Source: Ferruginibacter yonginensis
GTDB taxonomy: Bacteria; Bacteroidota; Bacteroidia; Chitinophagales; Chitinophagaceae
Assembly: GCF_042651465.1 (NCBI RefSeq)
Contig: NZ_JBHSCZ010000003.1
Coordinates: 62,001-126,000 of the forward strand
Direction: 5' to 3'
Length of the DNA stretch: 64,000 bases
Shown: in pieces, positions 7,933 through 17,744 of the stretch
Layout: each line of letters starts with the position of its first letter
Position numbering within the stretch: the stretch's first letter is position 1
Position numbers and translations under genes: made by a program
Notes under the pieces: model-generated
Told to the model about the DNA's origin: nothing
The model's database searches: none
What the model saw: only the letters and a program-made list of their open reading frames with translations

Positions 7933-8376
7933 TTAATTATTGTTGATTTTTGCAATGAGGTCAATTTTATTGGGTTTATTATTTCTTAAATGTGCGGTAC
8001 ATTGGTGTAGTAATGAATAGATTTTTTCTTTAGTGTCGCTTAACAAAAAGATGCCATCTAGACACAAAACATGGGCATATTCTACCACTTCAAATTTATA
8101 ACTATCGAGGTAGCCAATGAGCTTAACTTTTTTATTTAACTTTTTAAAGTTGAGTAGGTATTTTTGTATACATTCGAAAGAATGTTTTTGGGGGATGTGC
8201 ACAAATGCGACATCGATATTGGTTAGAATAACTTTTGCATAGAGCTCATCAGTATGTTTAAATTTTACTTTTATTTTATTAAGGTACTTATCGTACAAAA
8301 TTGACTGTAGCCCTACTTTGTAAATATAGTTTTGATCAAAAATAGTAACTGCTATATCATATTTTTTTATGTTCAT
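7933..8376 (-). CDS. Degenerate receiver-domain-like protein, no output domain
   Basis: A 147-aa protein whose N-terminal layout resembles NarL/LuxR-type receivers: strand IAVTIFDQNYIYKVGLQSIL, a central strand IDVAFVHI, then VKLIGYL and LDGIFLLSD. The position that should be the phosphorylated Asp is His60 and the conserved Lys-Pro is replaced by LLSD, so classical phosphotransfer is unlikely. The C-terminal helix-turn-helix of a full regulator is missing. It may be a pseudo-receiver acting by protein contact, or a truncated regulator; the assignment rests on fold-like pattern only. A strong hairpin sits 22 bp upstream in its leader. Confidence 0.55.
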   Translation of the reverse strand: MNIKKYDIAVTIFDQNYIYKVGLQSILYDKYLNKIKVKFKHTDELYAKVILTNIDVAFVHIPQKHSFECIQKYLLNFKKLNKKVKLIGYLDSYKFEVVEYAHVLCLDGIFLLSDTKEKIYSLLHQCTAHLRNNKPNKIDLIAKINNN

Positions 8377-8397
8377 AATGGTTTGATTTTTAATTTT

Positions 8398-8425
8398 AAA
8401 AAGGGATGTAACTACATCCCTTTTT
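8398..8425. repeat. Palindrome family copy 3, in the leader of the receiver-like gene
   Basis: A perfect 13-bp stem: AAAAAGGGATGTA pairs with TACATCCCTTTTT around two bases. The A and T runs make it terminator-like on both strands. It lies 22 bp before ATG 8376, so it could attenuate that gene. Confidence 0.65.
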
Positions 8426-9055
8426 ACTGATTATTAAACTAAAATATTGTGTAATATTTACTACAAGTTAAGCTATGATTTAGATGTATTTTACAGCAAT
8501 TACACCAAGTTTCATGAATCATAAATATGATTTGTAAAGTATTGTTTTACTTTTCAAAAGTGTTAAAAATTTATAGATTTAGCTTATCTAAACAGTACTT
8601 TCTATATTTTAAAAATAAAATAAAGTCGTAATCAGCTGCGTTTTGTTTTATATAATCATAAAAAAATCATTTTTTCAATTTTAATTTTATTGTTGCTCTA
8701 TTTTAAACATTGGCTATTTCATTAAAATATTACAATAAAAACCATAAATAGTAAGTATATAGTTTTACATATAACTAAATGGATAATTTATGTTGACCAT
8801 ATTTATTGAGAAGGTATTAATTCTTTTTTTAGTGATTAAAGAGAATAGCCTTGATTATGTGTGTGTTCAGTTAAATAGATTTCAGTTTCAACTAATTTTT
8901 ATTTAGATAATGGGTCATTTACAAAATACAATCAAGCTGGGTTTTATAAATATTAATTAGTTTTTATTATTTAAGCAATTTGATTAAACAATAACCTTTC
9001 AATTATGTAAAAAACAAATCGTAATAATTATTAAGTGTATTGTGTAAATAAGAAT
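8426..9055. other. 630-bp AT-rich gene desert
   Basis: No open frame with coding character, no repeat and no clear promoter is seen. Base composition is strongly AT with long T tracts. Confidence 0.55.
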
Positions 9056-9622
9056 TTAATTTTTCGATGCTAAGATTGTAATTATGTTATCAGTGATATT
9101 GATGCCTTTGTCGATAAAAGCCAAACCTGCTGATATATTTTCTAAAATATATACCACCGCAATTTTATTTGTTTTAGCATATGCTTCTATTGCCGCATTT
9201 ACTTTGTTAATTATTGTTTGCACTTTTTGTTCGTAAATTGTTTTAATCATTAAATCGTAATTTTTTGAAGCATTTTGAATTAGTTCATTCTCTTTAATGT
9301 ACAATTCAAATTTTGCAGAATCGTTTTGATTTAATTTTAATTTTATTGCTTCAATAGTTTCTTTGTTACTAATTTCATAAGGCTTTAAAAGCAGTGTAAT
9401 TTTTACATCTAATTTATTTGCACTTTCTTGAATTTCACTAGCATATAATTTTTTTAGGCTATCTATTTCCTTCGTATTTTTCTCAAAATCTTTAACTGAT
9501 TTTAATATTTCTGTTTGAACGATATAAGCAATTGTTTTTGGCGTTGCAGGTTTATTTTTTTGCGATTTAGCTAATAAAGGAACTATTATCAATAACAATA
9601 AGAAATTTTGTTTAAGGTGCAT
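9056..9622 (-). CDS. OmpH/Skp-like periplasmic protein
   Basis: A 188-aa protein with a cleavable signal peptide (MHLKQNFLLLLIIVPLLA, cut near 18-19). A helical, Lys/Glu-rich, coiled-coil-like middle (about 35-150) is followed by the family C-terminal strand pattern AIEAYAKTNKIAVVYILE...DITDNIITIL. This is the Skp/OmpH plan, the periplasmic chaperone that holds outer-membrane proteins. It stands alone here, away from bamA, and is more diverged than the housekeeping copies, so an island-specific chaperone or a protein of other function is possible. Confidence 0.7.
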   Translation of the reverse strand: MHLKQNFLLLLIIVPLLAKSQKNKPATPKTIAYIVQTEILKSVKDFEKNTKEIDSLKKLYASEIQESANKLDVKITLLLKPYEISNKETIEAIKLKLNQNDSAKFELYIKENELIQNASKNYDLMIKTIYEQKVQTIINKVNAAIEAYAKTNKIAVVYILENISAGLAFIDKGINITDNIITILASKN

Positions 9623-9843
9623 TTTTACTTTTTTATAAATGAGCGATGATTACAATTCTTTTGTTGTTTTTTTCAAGCTTTTGCCAGTATTTATATAGTG
9701 ATTAATTTTTAAATAATTGTGTTGTATAGGAGACTACCTAAAAATTATTTGATTTACTTTCATTTTTATTGGTTTTTTACTGAAAATTATTGATTGGGTT
9801 ATTACAATTATCCCTTCCTTCCTTATTGTGTATGCTCCTGATT

Positions 9844-9882
9844 AAAACTTTTAGTTTAAAAGATTTTTAAACTAAAAGTTTT
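9844..9882. repeat. Perfect 18-bp palindrome with 3-base loop
   Basis: AAAACTTTTAGTTTAAAA pairs with its exact complement at 9865-9882, and the loop is GAT. It is terminator-like in both directions, but no gene ends here. Confidence 0.7.
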
Positions 9883-10599
9883 TTGATTGTTTTAAAAATG
9901 AGATATCCCATTTTAAATTTTTTATTTTTTTTAACTGATATAAAAAAGTTCCTTCATAAAATTTAAATTTTACGATATATAAATTGTAACTAGTACAATT
10001 TTGTGTTAGTGATGGAAACTATAATAATAAAATCAATCAAGTACTCTTTATTGCATGAAGTTTTATTTTAGTTCTTAAAAATCGTTTTTTTTTATTTTAA
10101 TGAATTAATCGACACTTGAATTTTAATTATTTTTTGGTGAGTAATTTTCTTGAATTTCAGTTTCTAAATTCATTTTACATTACTTGAGGTCATTTTTTTA
10201 CATAGAGTTTTTGTTACATCAACTTGAGCAATACGTTTGTGTTGGTAACCAAATTAATTGTACGGTTGTATTTACATGTTCATTTTAATAGATTATTGTT
10301 GTTAACTTTTTTAAATTGGATTCTTTTTTTTGTTCGTCTACACAACTATTTATTTTAATACACTATTTATTTTTAGGCTTTTGAACTGTAGTTTTAATTC
10401 GGTTGATACAGATGTTTATATTATCTATTTTATGCTGCTTTGTTTAGTTTGTTACCTAGTGTATTAGTTTGATAGGCCGAATATTTTTTTTGAAGCAGTT
10501 TTGAAATCATTTCACTTAGACTTTATACGTATGAAATAGATTTTATTCGTTCAACATTACATTTATTTTTCACTTCTTTATTTTTTTTCATCACTCTTC

Positions 10600-10636
10600 A
10601 TCTTAAATAAAATTCTTAGCGCATTTTATTTAAGAT
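10600..10636. repeat. 14-bp inverted repeat upstream of the secreted operon
   Basis: ATCTTAAATAAAAT (10600-10613) pairs exactly with 10623-10636 around a 9-base loop. It could be a leader hairpin or an operator, 164 bases before ATG 10800. Confidence 0.5.
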
Positions 10637-10644
10637 AAATGAGG

Positions 10645-10680
10645 TTTTTACAAATCAAATCAAATCTTTACAAAACCATA
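10645..10680 (+). repeat. 36-base motif, copy A
   Basis: Contains ACAAATCAAAT followed by AATCTTTACAAA. It is nearly the same as the stretch at 30014-30050, and both lie upstream of genes for secreted proteins. Confidence 0.4.
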
Positions 10681-10799
10681 CATTCCCCTACATTTTTCTC
10701 TCTCTATCTTTCATGTGTTATTTAATTTTTAATGCATTTAAAGTAATCCAATGTCTTTTAAAATTTAAAAATTCGTTCACTTTTAAACAATCATTTAGT

Positions 10800-11963
10800 A
10801 TGATAAAAAAACTACTATTTTTTTTAATTTTAATTTGGGTAAGTACTTTGACGTTTGCACAAAGTACTTATGTGGCTCCAGTATCAGAGTTCATGAACTT
10901 TGGAACAATTAATTTAGCGTCATCAGCAAACCAATCTTGGAATACTGCTCGTACGGCTACACCTGGCTATTTCAGCGCTTATTTTCCCGGAGCTGTATAT
11001 ACAGCTGCATCAGATGCAGCGAATATTAATGGTTACATGAAAAAGTATGGTAACGAAGCATTCACTTTCCCAGTGGGTAGTGGAACCGACTTACGTAGCT
11101 TATCAATAAGCGCCCCAACCGCTAGCACCGATGTATATGCTACTGCATGGATTTTAGGTAACCCTAGTACCACACCTGACCCTACAAATAGTAATGCATT
11201 GCACAATGTTACTGCTGTAGCTGGTTCAATCAAAAGAGTTGCTACTATTGGCCAATGGGATTGGCAAGCTATAAGTGGCAGTGGTAATGGTTTAGCGATA
11301 ACCGCTAGTATGCCAAACTTGAGCACTTTTGCACCTGCTGGGCATTTAAGATTGGTGGGTTGGGATGCAGCAACAAATAAGTGGATAGCACTTGGTAATA
11401 TGGGTAGTTCATCAAATGTTGAAAACACTAGTATTATAGGTACTATGAAATCAGGTATTGATGCCATAGGTATTGGTAGTATTGCTGATGGTTTTCCAGA
11501 ATTAACCCCTTCAATCGATGTTGATAATTCAACTTTTAGTGCTAACCAAACCAACGATTTAATTATTTCGCTTTTTGAAATTGCAAATAATCCTTCTGAT
11601 GCAACCCCTATCCAAATTAATATAAATGTTCCAAGTGGTTGGAATATTACAGTACCTGGTATCACATTAACTGGTACGAATCAATTTGGTGTTAGTGGTA
11701 TATCTAACGTGGGTGGCGGTACAACACACAATAATGGCGACTATTTGTTCCGTTCGGCTGGCTCGTTTATAACTGTTACTATACCAAGTCCACAAACAGT
11801 TACTCCAAACGGACTTTTAACAATAGGTTTAATTGCCACCAGAAAACCAGCTACTACTGCTAATACTTCTCAATCATTAACAGCTTCCATTTCAACTTCC
11901 ACTCGTGGTGGTGATTTATTAACAACAAACAATGTTATAATTCAAACTTTAACCGCCAATTAA
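10800..11963 (+). CDS. Secreted protein of unknown function, first gene of the secreted operon
   Basis: 387 aa with a signal peptide MIKKLLFFLILIWVSTLTFA, start taken at ATG 10800 because the longer frame (10713) would bury the signal. The mature protein is Ser/Thr/Asn-rich and beta-type. An N-terminal region containing FTFPVGSGTDLRSLSI and HLRLVGWDAATNKWIALG is of the kind found in Bacteroidota surface proteins, and a C-terminal DUF11-like beta-sandwich covers about 255-385. No T9SS sorting domain is present, so it either stays periplasmic or leaves with its partners. It is followed after 11 bp by a T9SS cargo protein. Confidence 0.8.
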   Translation: MIKKLLFFLILIWVSTLTFAQSTYVAPVSEFMNFGTINLASSANQSWNTARTATPGYFSAYFPGAVYTAASDAANINGYMKKYGNEAFTFPVGSGTDLRSLSISAPTASTDVYATAWILGNPSTTPDPTNSNALHNVTAVAGSIKRVATIGQWDWQAISGSGNGLAITASMPNLSTFAPAGHLRLVGWDAATNKWIALGNMGSSSNVENTSIIGTMKSGIDAIGIGSIADGFPELTPSIDVDNSTFSANQTNDLIISLFEIANNPSDATPIQININVPSGWNITVPGITLTGTNQFGVSGISNVGGGTTHNNGDYLFRSAGSFITVTIPSPQTVTPNGLLTIGLIATRKPATTANTSQSLTASISTSTRGGDLLTTNNVIIQTLTAN

Positions 11964-11974
11964 TATAAATAAAC

Positions 11975-13057
11975 ATGAAATATATCGTAATAACTTTAAG
12001 TAGCTTTTTGTTAACCTTTTGCTCATTTGCACAAGATATTGGTATAGATGTACAGCCTATGCAAGATGGTGTACAAAATAGCGCTTGGACACCTGGTCAT
12101 TTGCACCAGATTGTTGTAACCATCAGTAATAACGGTCCAGGAGATTTGAGTGCATGGCGAATTCGCCCATTCGTTTCTGTGGGGCCGGGGGTTAGTTTTA
12201 ACGCAGCACAACCCAATTTACCAGCAGGGTGGAATTTAGTTTTTAATGCACCGGGGCAGGCAAATCAATTGCCCGGACAATCGATTCGTTTTAGTAATGG
12301 TACCGATTTGATACCTGAAGCTAGTGCTGTTGAATTCAGAATTAATGTTACTGTTACAGCAAATAATACTTATAGCCCTACTGCTACTGTAGCTTTTTCA
12401 ACCGGAGTTGCACCGGGCTCAGCAAGTGGGCCACAAACAACTAATAATTTAGTTGGTAATGATAATTCCGTATTCCCTTTTAGTACTACAGGTTTTGCAC
12501 CACTTCCTTTAAGTTTAACATCGTTTACCGCTACAGAGAAAAACTGTAACGCAATTATTGCATGGAAAACTTCAAACGAAGTAAATACAAAAAACTTTGA
12601 AATAGAATCTAGTAAAGATGGGATTGAATTTACAACGGTTGAAAATATCACTGCAAAAGGTACTAACAGCGATTACAGTATAATTGTTTCACAAAACAAC
12701 CGTACGGCTTATTACAGAATAAAATGTATTGACTTGGATGGAACATTTTCCTATAGTGCAATTGTACCTTTAAATATTAGCTGTCAACCAGGTGACTATA
12801 TGTTCGTATACCCGAATCCTGTTAGTAGGCAAGCGAATACAACCATTTCTTTCTACACTAGTTACAAAGGCTTGGGTACAATTAGGGTTACCAATTCAGT
12901 TGGTCAATTAATTTCTACTACACCAATAGCTGTCAACAAAGGTGTGAACAATAAACTAATTAATACAGATACCTATTTGAAAGGTGCGTATTACATAACT
13001 GTAGTAGATGCTTTAGGCAATACCATTGGTGATACCCAAAAAATCATAAAAAATTAA
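11975..13057 (+). CDS. T9SS type A sorting domain-containing secreted protein
   Basis: 360 aa with signal peptide MKYIVITLSSFLLTFCSFA. A DUF11-like beta-sandwich (about 20-165) is followed by the common FTATEKNCNAIIAWKTSNEVN fibronectin-like domain (about 180-265). From about residue 278 a type A sorting domain begins with YPNPVS and ends KIIKN. The sorting domain directs passage through the type IX secretion system and usually anchoring to the cell surface. It shares its N-terminal fold type with the preceding gene product and lies between it and a tail-fibre-like protein in one operon (gaps 11 and 27 bp). Confidence 0.88.
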   Translation: MKYIVITLSSFLLTFCSFAQDIGIDVQPMQDGVQNSAWTPGHLHQIVVTISNNGPGDLSAWRIRPFVSVGPGVSFNAAQPNLPAGWNLVFNAPGQANQLPGQSIRFSNGTDLIPEASAVEFRINVTVTANNTYSPTATVAFSTGVAPGSASGPQTTNNLVGNDNSVFPFSTTGFAPLPLSLTSFTATEKNCNAIIAWKTSNEVNTKNFEIESSKDGIEFTTVENITAKGTNSDYSIIVSQNNRTAYYRIKCIDLDGTFSYSAIVPLNISCQPGDYMFVYPNPVSRQANTTISFYTSYKGLGTIRVTNSVGQLISTTPIAVNKGVNNKLINTDTYLKGAYYITVVDALGNTIGDTQKIIKN

Positions 13058-13084
13058 AAATAATAAACGACAAAAAAAAGCAAC

Positions 13085-15118
13085 ATGAAAAAAATAATAT
13101 TATTATGCTCAATAATTGCCTCATGTTTATCTGTTACTGCGCAGGTAAAAATTGGGGATAATCCAACCACTATAAGCCCAAGCAGCGTTTTAGAAATTGA
13201 AAGTTCTAATAAAGGCTTGTTACTTCCTAGGGTTGCACTTACCGGTACGGCAAACATTGCCCCGTTAACAGCCCATGTAGCTGGTATGACGGTTTATAAC
13301 ACGGCCACTGCCGGGGATGTAACACCTGGTTATTACTATAACGATGGTGCAAAGTGGGTTCGCATTGCAGATGCTGCTGCCAACACAAATATTTACAATA
13401 GCAATGGTACGTTACAATCAAATAGAGTAATCAGTTCTAATGGTAAAAGTTTACAAATAGCCGGAGCCGGAGCTGGTGCGGCAGAATCGTCTGCTGCATT
13501 TGAAATTGCAGACACTGCTAAAGGTATTTTATTTCCAAGAATGACTAGTGCACAACGTGATTTAATTGCAGCACCTGCAACAGGCTTACAAATTTATAAT
13601 ACAACAACCAATTCATTTTGGTATTTTAATGGCACAGCCTGGGTAGAAACAACTAACATAAATAACAATATTTGGAAAAACAAATCAAGCAGTTCAAATG
13701 AAGTTGTTTTAACAAGCCCTGATTTAGATAGTGTATTTTTTAATAGGGGCGGTATAAAAGTAAAAGGTATTAATTCACCTGATGTTTCAACAGATGCAGC
13801 TAATTTATTTGGAGATAATTCAAGAATCAATGAGTTTTATAGGCACTCTTCCTCTCAAAGTACCTTTAACAATCTGTTATCATCAACGGTATATGTTGAT
13901 GCAGCTGAAACGGGTAACAGGGCACTAGGAGCTGTAGCGGGCCTTTTAAGAGTAGACCCAAACCACACAACAAGTTTATCACAACTTTATACTATAAGGG
14001 GAGAAGTTATACATAACGGATCTGGTATAGTAAACAATCTTGCAGCAGGTAGGTTTGTGACTAGAATGAATAATGCCTCTCGTGCAAACTTTCTTCGTAG
14101 CGTTAACGTTCAAACAAATTTAGGTTCGACTGGCGGTATTACAAATCTCAATGGGGTTTTTAATGAGCTTTTCGTGGGTTCTGCACAAACAGGTAATATT
14201 TCTGGAATTGGTGTTTATGGTAACAATATTTCTGTATCAGGTCCTGCAAATATTGGTGGAGTTACTGGATATAGTAATTATGCTACTTTTGCAGGCAGTG
14301 GTGCGATAACAAATTATTATCCTTTTGATGCTAATTCAATATTTAATACTAGTACTACTAATATAACCAACTTTGCACAGTTTAATGCAGCTACCACTTT
14401 AAACGCTGGTTATACCGGTACTATTTCAAATTATTATGATTTCCGTTCAACATTTAACCCTACTGCTAACGTTACCAATTTGTATGGGGTTTATGTGCAA
14501 GGCAGTACCAAAAGAAATTACTTTGAAGGTAAAGTAGGTATTGGTGTAGTGCCTGCCGACGGAACTTCCGCAACACCTTCTTTAGAAGTAAGATCGAGTG
14601 GTGCTGGTAATACCGTTCTGCGTTTAGGAATAGAACGTGCTTGGGATTTTGTGCAAGAAAATACTGGGGCAAATTCAAATTTAATTTTCAGACCAACTTT
14701 TGGTGGTAAAGATTTTAAAATTATGGGTGCTAATAATGATGTTATGATCAATTTTGATACAGATAACACATTAGCGTTTAACAAAATAACTATGGTTACT
14801 GATGGTGGTGCTGTAGGTATTGGAACAACAACTCCATCAAGTACACTACAAACAAACGGAACGTTTGCATTATCTACTGCAACTACAGGTGTAAATAGTT
14901 CTGTAATATTATTAGCTACAGGTACATTTACTCCGCCAGCAGCCAACACGGTATCTGGTCGTATGTATATTATTCGCAATACAGCAACTGCTGCAAACGT
15001 TATAGTAAGTAATATTATTGATTTTGCAGCCGCAACAGCAGCTAATTTTATACTCACTCCAACTATTGGTTCTGTAATGATCATAAGTGATGGTACAAAC
15101 TGGTACAGAATACAATAA
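13085..15118 (+). CDS. Large secreted tail-fibre-like modular protein
   Basis: 677 aa with signal peptide MKKIILLCSIIASCLSVTA. The N-terminus carries two copies of a LEIESSNKGLLLPR / KGILFPRMTSAQRD module, each ending in a YYNDGAKWVRI or WYFNGTAWVE strand. These repeats resemble Bacteroidota proteins with phage tail-fibre-like collars. A long Asn/Thr-rich beta-helix-like middle follows, with a VGIGTTTPSSTLQ motif near 580. The last 70 residues (607-677, GRMYIIRNT ... SDGTNWYRIQ) are shared with the next gene product. It is probably a surface adhesin or fibre; no catalytic motif is seen. Last gene of the operon, ending at a terminator. Confidence 0.78.
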   Translation: MKKIILLCSIIASCLSVTAQVKIGDNPTTISPSSVLEIESSNKGLLLPRVALTGTANIAPLTAHVAGMTVYNTATAGDVTPGYYYNDGAKWVRIADAAANTNIYNSNGTLQSNRVISSNGKSLQIAGAGAGAAESSAAFEIADTAKGILFPRMTSAQRDLIAAPATGLQIYNTTTNSFWYFNGTAWVETTNINNNIWKNKSSSSNEVVLTSPDLDSVFFNRGGIKVKGINSPDVSTDAANLFGDNSRINEFYRHSSSQSTFNNLLSSTVYVDAAETGNRALGAVAGLLRVDPNHTTSLSQLYTIRGEVIHNGSGIVNNLAAGRFVTRMNNASRANFLRSVNVQTNLGSTGGITNLNGVFNELFVGSAQTGNISGIGVYGNNISVSGPANIGGVTGYSNYATFAGSGAITNYYPFDANSIFNTSTTNITNFAQFNAATTLNAGYTGTISNYYDFRSTFNPTANVTNLYGVYVQGSTKRNYFEGKVGIGVVPADGTSATPSLEVRSSGAGNTVLRLGIERAWDFVQENTGANSNLIFRPTFGGKDFKIMGANNDVMINFDTDNTLAFNKITMVTDGGAVGIGTTTPSSTLQTNGTFALSTATTGVNSSVILLATGTFTPPAANTVSGRMYIIRNTATAANVIVSNIIDFAAATAANFILTPTIGSVMIISDGTNWYRIQ

Positions 15119-15135
15119 CTTTTAGTTCAAATAAA

Positions 15136-15166
15136 AGAAAGGCTTTTATTAAGTAAAAGCCTTTCT
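15136..15166 (+). terminator. Terminator of the secreted operon
   Basis: A perfect 13-bp stem AGAAAGGCTTTTA with its complement around TTAAG, 18 bases after the stop codon, followed by a T-rich tail. Confidence 0.8.
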
Positions 15167-15278
15167 CTATATTTTATTCTTTTATAAAATTAAAACAGTG
15201 CTTTAAATTTTAAGTGATCGGTATTTATTATTTGTACAGTACGTTTTTACAGAATCAATTTTTTCATCATTTTTAGGT

Positions 15279-17744
15279 ATGAATTGTAAATTAAGCCAAT
15301 TATTGTGTGTCATTATTGGATTGTTAATTTGCTCTTGTACGATAGCGCAACAAATACCGTCACAAGCAAGTGTAGCAGCCAAACGAAATGCAACTGTTGT
15401 TTATAATTTAGCCAACCCTTATCCAGATCCTAATGCAGGCTGCCCAGGTTACTCAGCCTATTGTTTATCTAGTTACTATCTTAATCAGAATACGCAAACA
15501 GCAGATAATTATATTTTAAATCAGGCTAATGCTACTTTTACAAGTGATTGTTATTTCTGGAATTTAAGTCTTGTACGTATCTACTTAAATTCTACTTATT
15601 ACAGTAGAATGTCAAGTGCTGCTCAGCAGAGTTTAGCTCAAAAGGAACTTTTATTTTTGAATACATATGCCAATTTAGCTTTAACCACGGCGGGAGTGTG
15701 GTATATAAAGGATAGTGAAAATCATAATTTGTTTCAAAAATCATGTTGCTATTTGATATGTCAAAAGCTCTTAGAAAATCCTGCTAATGAGAGTTTGATA
15801 TTGTCCGATGGTAATACTGTTAGAGCACATTACGACGCTTATGTTTTATATTTTATAAATTATTTTAGGGAGCATGCAAAAAAAGGGTTAGATGTAGAAA
15901 TAAATTCTGATAACTATGTAAAATATACCTTAGCATGTTACCTTAATGTTTTTGATTTGTCTAGTGATCTTATAGTTAAACGCTTGGCAAAAAATTATTT
16001 GGATTTATACACTGCAGAAAATGCAATTAGTTTTCTTAAAACTGCCAATGATGTTGGGGGCGGTGCAACCCGATGTTACAAGGATAAAGATATGAAATAT
16101 GGTAAATCAAAAAATTCTTTTGACTGTAATTTGGGATGGTCAACAGCCTTGGGTGGCAATCATCCTACACAAGTAATTGTTGCTACTTCAAATTATTTTG
16201 CACCTGAAATAACATCAGCAATAGCACTCAATACCAAGCCTGCTTTTACATCTGTACAAGCATCATGGGGCATAAATTTACCCAGCAATTTTTCAGGTGC
16301 TTATAATGTTGGTTTTAATTCTAGTGGCAACGGTGGTATGCTCAGGTTTTCCTATATAACTGATAATTATGCACACGGTACTCACTGTTATGACCCTACG
16401 CAAACTTTTATAGCTATTGCAACACAAAATAGGGTGATGGGTGTAGATTTTAATACTACAGATAAAGCTAAAATAAAAGTACATGGTATTGGAACAGCAC
16501 AAGGAAGAGAAACTGGTTATGCAGAAATTAATGGTTTTGGCGGAATTAATTGTAGCGTAATCTGGAGAGATCAAAAGGCTTCTAATAGCACAGGAACTCG
16601 TATTTTTGTTTCAAGTGGTGAGCTTGACAATAATAAATCGCTTCAAAACGGTTGGTGGTTCAGCAAAACATCAACAGCTTATGTGGGATTTAGGGTAGCA
16701 TCAGGAACTTTGACAGAAAGTGTTACAAGTTATGGTAAATATTATACATTATCTGATATGTGGAGTCCTGTAATTATTGAAACTGCAAACATAACAGATT
16801 ATTCAAGTTTTCAGGCGTTTAAAGATGCAATTGCTTTAAATGTAGTTTCAGTTTTAGCAGATGGCAGCATCAAATACTTTTCAGAGTCTAATGAAACGTT
16901 TCAAGTAAAACCAAACAGTACAATTGTACCTATTAAAAATGGAACTGCCGTAAATTTTAATTTACCAAATACTTTTAATTCTCCTTATTTAAATGGAATG
17001 GGTGATTCTTATATTGCTAATGTTAGCTATCCAGGGTATGAGGATTTAGTAATTAATTTCGAAATTTTAGACCTTGATATAGAAGCAGAAAGTGTTGTTA
17101 ATCCTAACTGGATTATAGGTAATTCTTCTAATGCTTCTGCAGGTTCATTTGTGATCCCTAATGGTAACATCATTAACGCGACAGCAGCTGAAAATATATT
17201 AAATTTTGACTTTAATATTCCTTTCGACGGTAATTTTTCAATTTTTGGATTGGGTTTATTTACTAGCAGTTCGTCAAACTCTTTTTTGGTGAGTATTGAT
17301 AACAGTCCGTATACCATTTGGAGCATGGGAGTTTCTAACCAATATGCTTGGAATTTTTTAAACAGGGGTAATAATTCTTTCACAAGTTTTTTTACAAGAG
17401 GTACACACCGCCTCTCAATAGCAAAAAATAGTTCTGGTGCTATTTTAGATAAAATAAGAATTTCGGAATCTAATGTACCACCTCAAAATCCAATACCAAC
17501 AGGTATTCCGAGCTATAATTATGAGAGTTCTGTATTATTGTTGGCTGGAGGTAATTTTTCTCCACCAGCAGCAAGTTTATACCCTGGACGCATGTACATC
17601 ATTCGAAATACGTCAACAACGAACAATGTTATTATTGATAACGTCATTAATCATCAAACCAATACACCAACAATTTTTACTTTAACGCCAGTATTAGGTT
17701 GTATCATAATTATTAGCGATGGCAGCAGTTGGTATCGTATATAA
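15279..17744 (+). CDS. Putative secreted alpha/alpha-toroid polysaccharide-active enzyme with shared C-terminal module
   Basis: 821 aa with an N-terminal signal segment (residues 1-23, ending CTIAQQ; a lipobox reading around ICSC is possible). Residues about 60-260 are helical with WYIKDSENHNLF and AHYDAYVLYFINYF, and a beta-rich part follows (IWRDQK, GWWFSKTSTAYVGFRV) about 300-540. This order is that of toroid-plus-sandwich polysaccharide lyases, but no family was fixed and catalytic residues cannot be named with confidence. Residues 749-821 (GRMYIIRNT ... SDGSSWYRI) repeat the C-terminal module of the preceding protein. Substrate unknown; its own leader follows a terminator. Confidence 0.6.
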   Translation: MNCKLSQLLCVIIGLLICSCTIAQQIPSQASVAAKRNATVVYNLANPYPDPNAGCPGYSAYCLSSYYLNQNTQTADNYILNQANATFTSDCYFWNLSLVRIYLNSTYYSRMSSAAQQSLAQKELLFLNTYANLALTTAGVWYIKDSENHNLFQKSCCYLICQKLLENPANESLILSDGNTVRAHYDAYVLYFINYFREHAKKGLDVEINSDNYVKYTLACYLNVFDLSSDLIVKRLAKNYLDLYTAENAISFLKTANDVGGGATRCYKDKDMKYGKSKNSFDCNLGWSTALGGNHPTQVIVATSNYFAPEITSAIALNTKPAFTSVQASWGINLPSNFSGAYNVGFNSSGNGGMLRFSYITDNYAHGTHCYDPTQTFIAIATQNRVMGVDFNTTDKAKIKVHGIGTAQGRETGYAEINGFGGINCSVIWRDQKASNSTGTRIFVSSGELDNNKSLQNGWWFSKTSTAYVGFRVASGTLTESVTSYGKYYTLSDMWSPVIIETANITDYSSFQAFKDAIALNVVSVLADGSIKYFSESNETFQVKPNSTIVPIKNGTAVNFNLPNTFNSPYLNGMGDSYIANVSYPGYEDLVINFEILDLDIEAESVVNPNWIIGNSSNASAGSFVIPNGNIINATAAENILNFDFNIPFDGNFSIFGLGLFTSSSSNSFLVSIDNSPYTIWSMGVSNQYAWNFLNRGNNSFTSFFTRGTHRLSIAKNSSGAILDKIRISESNVPPQNPIPTGIPSYNYESSVLLLAGGNFSPPAASLYPGRMYIIRNTSTTNNVIIDNVINHQTNTPTIFTLTPVLGCIIIISDGSSWYRI

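Larger units (their letters stand above)
9623..10799. other. 1.2-kb AT-rich gene desert upstream of the secreted operon
   Basis: No supported gene. It contains the perfect palindrome at 9844-9882, the inverted repeat at 10600-10636 and a 36-base motif at 10645-10680 that recurs upstream of the T9SS gene at 30578. The last 200 bases presumably carry the promoter and leader of the operon starting at 10800. Confidence 0.55.

Noticed and set aside
11033..11665. 210-codon minus-strand frame opposite the first secreted-protein gene
   Set aside because: It is the antisense shadow of a Thr/Ser/Asn-rich gene; the plus-strand frame has a signal peptide and sits in an operon.
14518..15084. 188-codon minus-strand frame opposite the tail-fibre-like gene
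   Set aside because: Val/Ile/Pro-rich antisense artefact of the repeat-rich coding strand.
15279..15350. Calling the 15279 product a lipoprotein
   Set aside because: The ICSC reading is a possible lipobox, but an ordinary signal-peptidase site at TIAQQ fits equally, so no lipid anchor was claimed.
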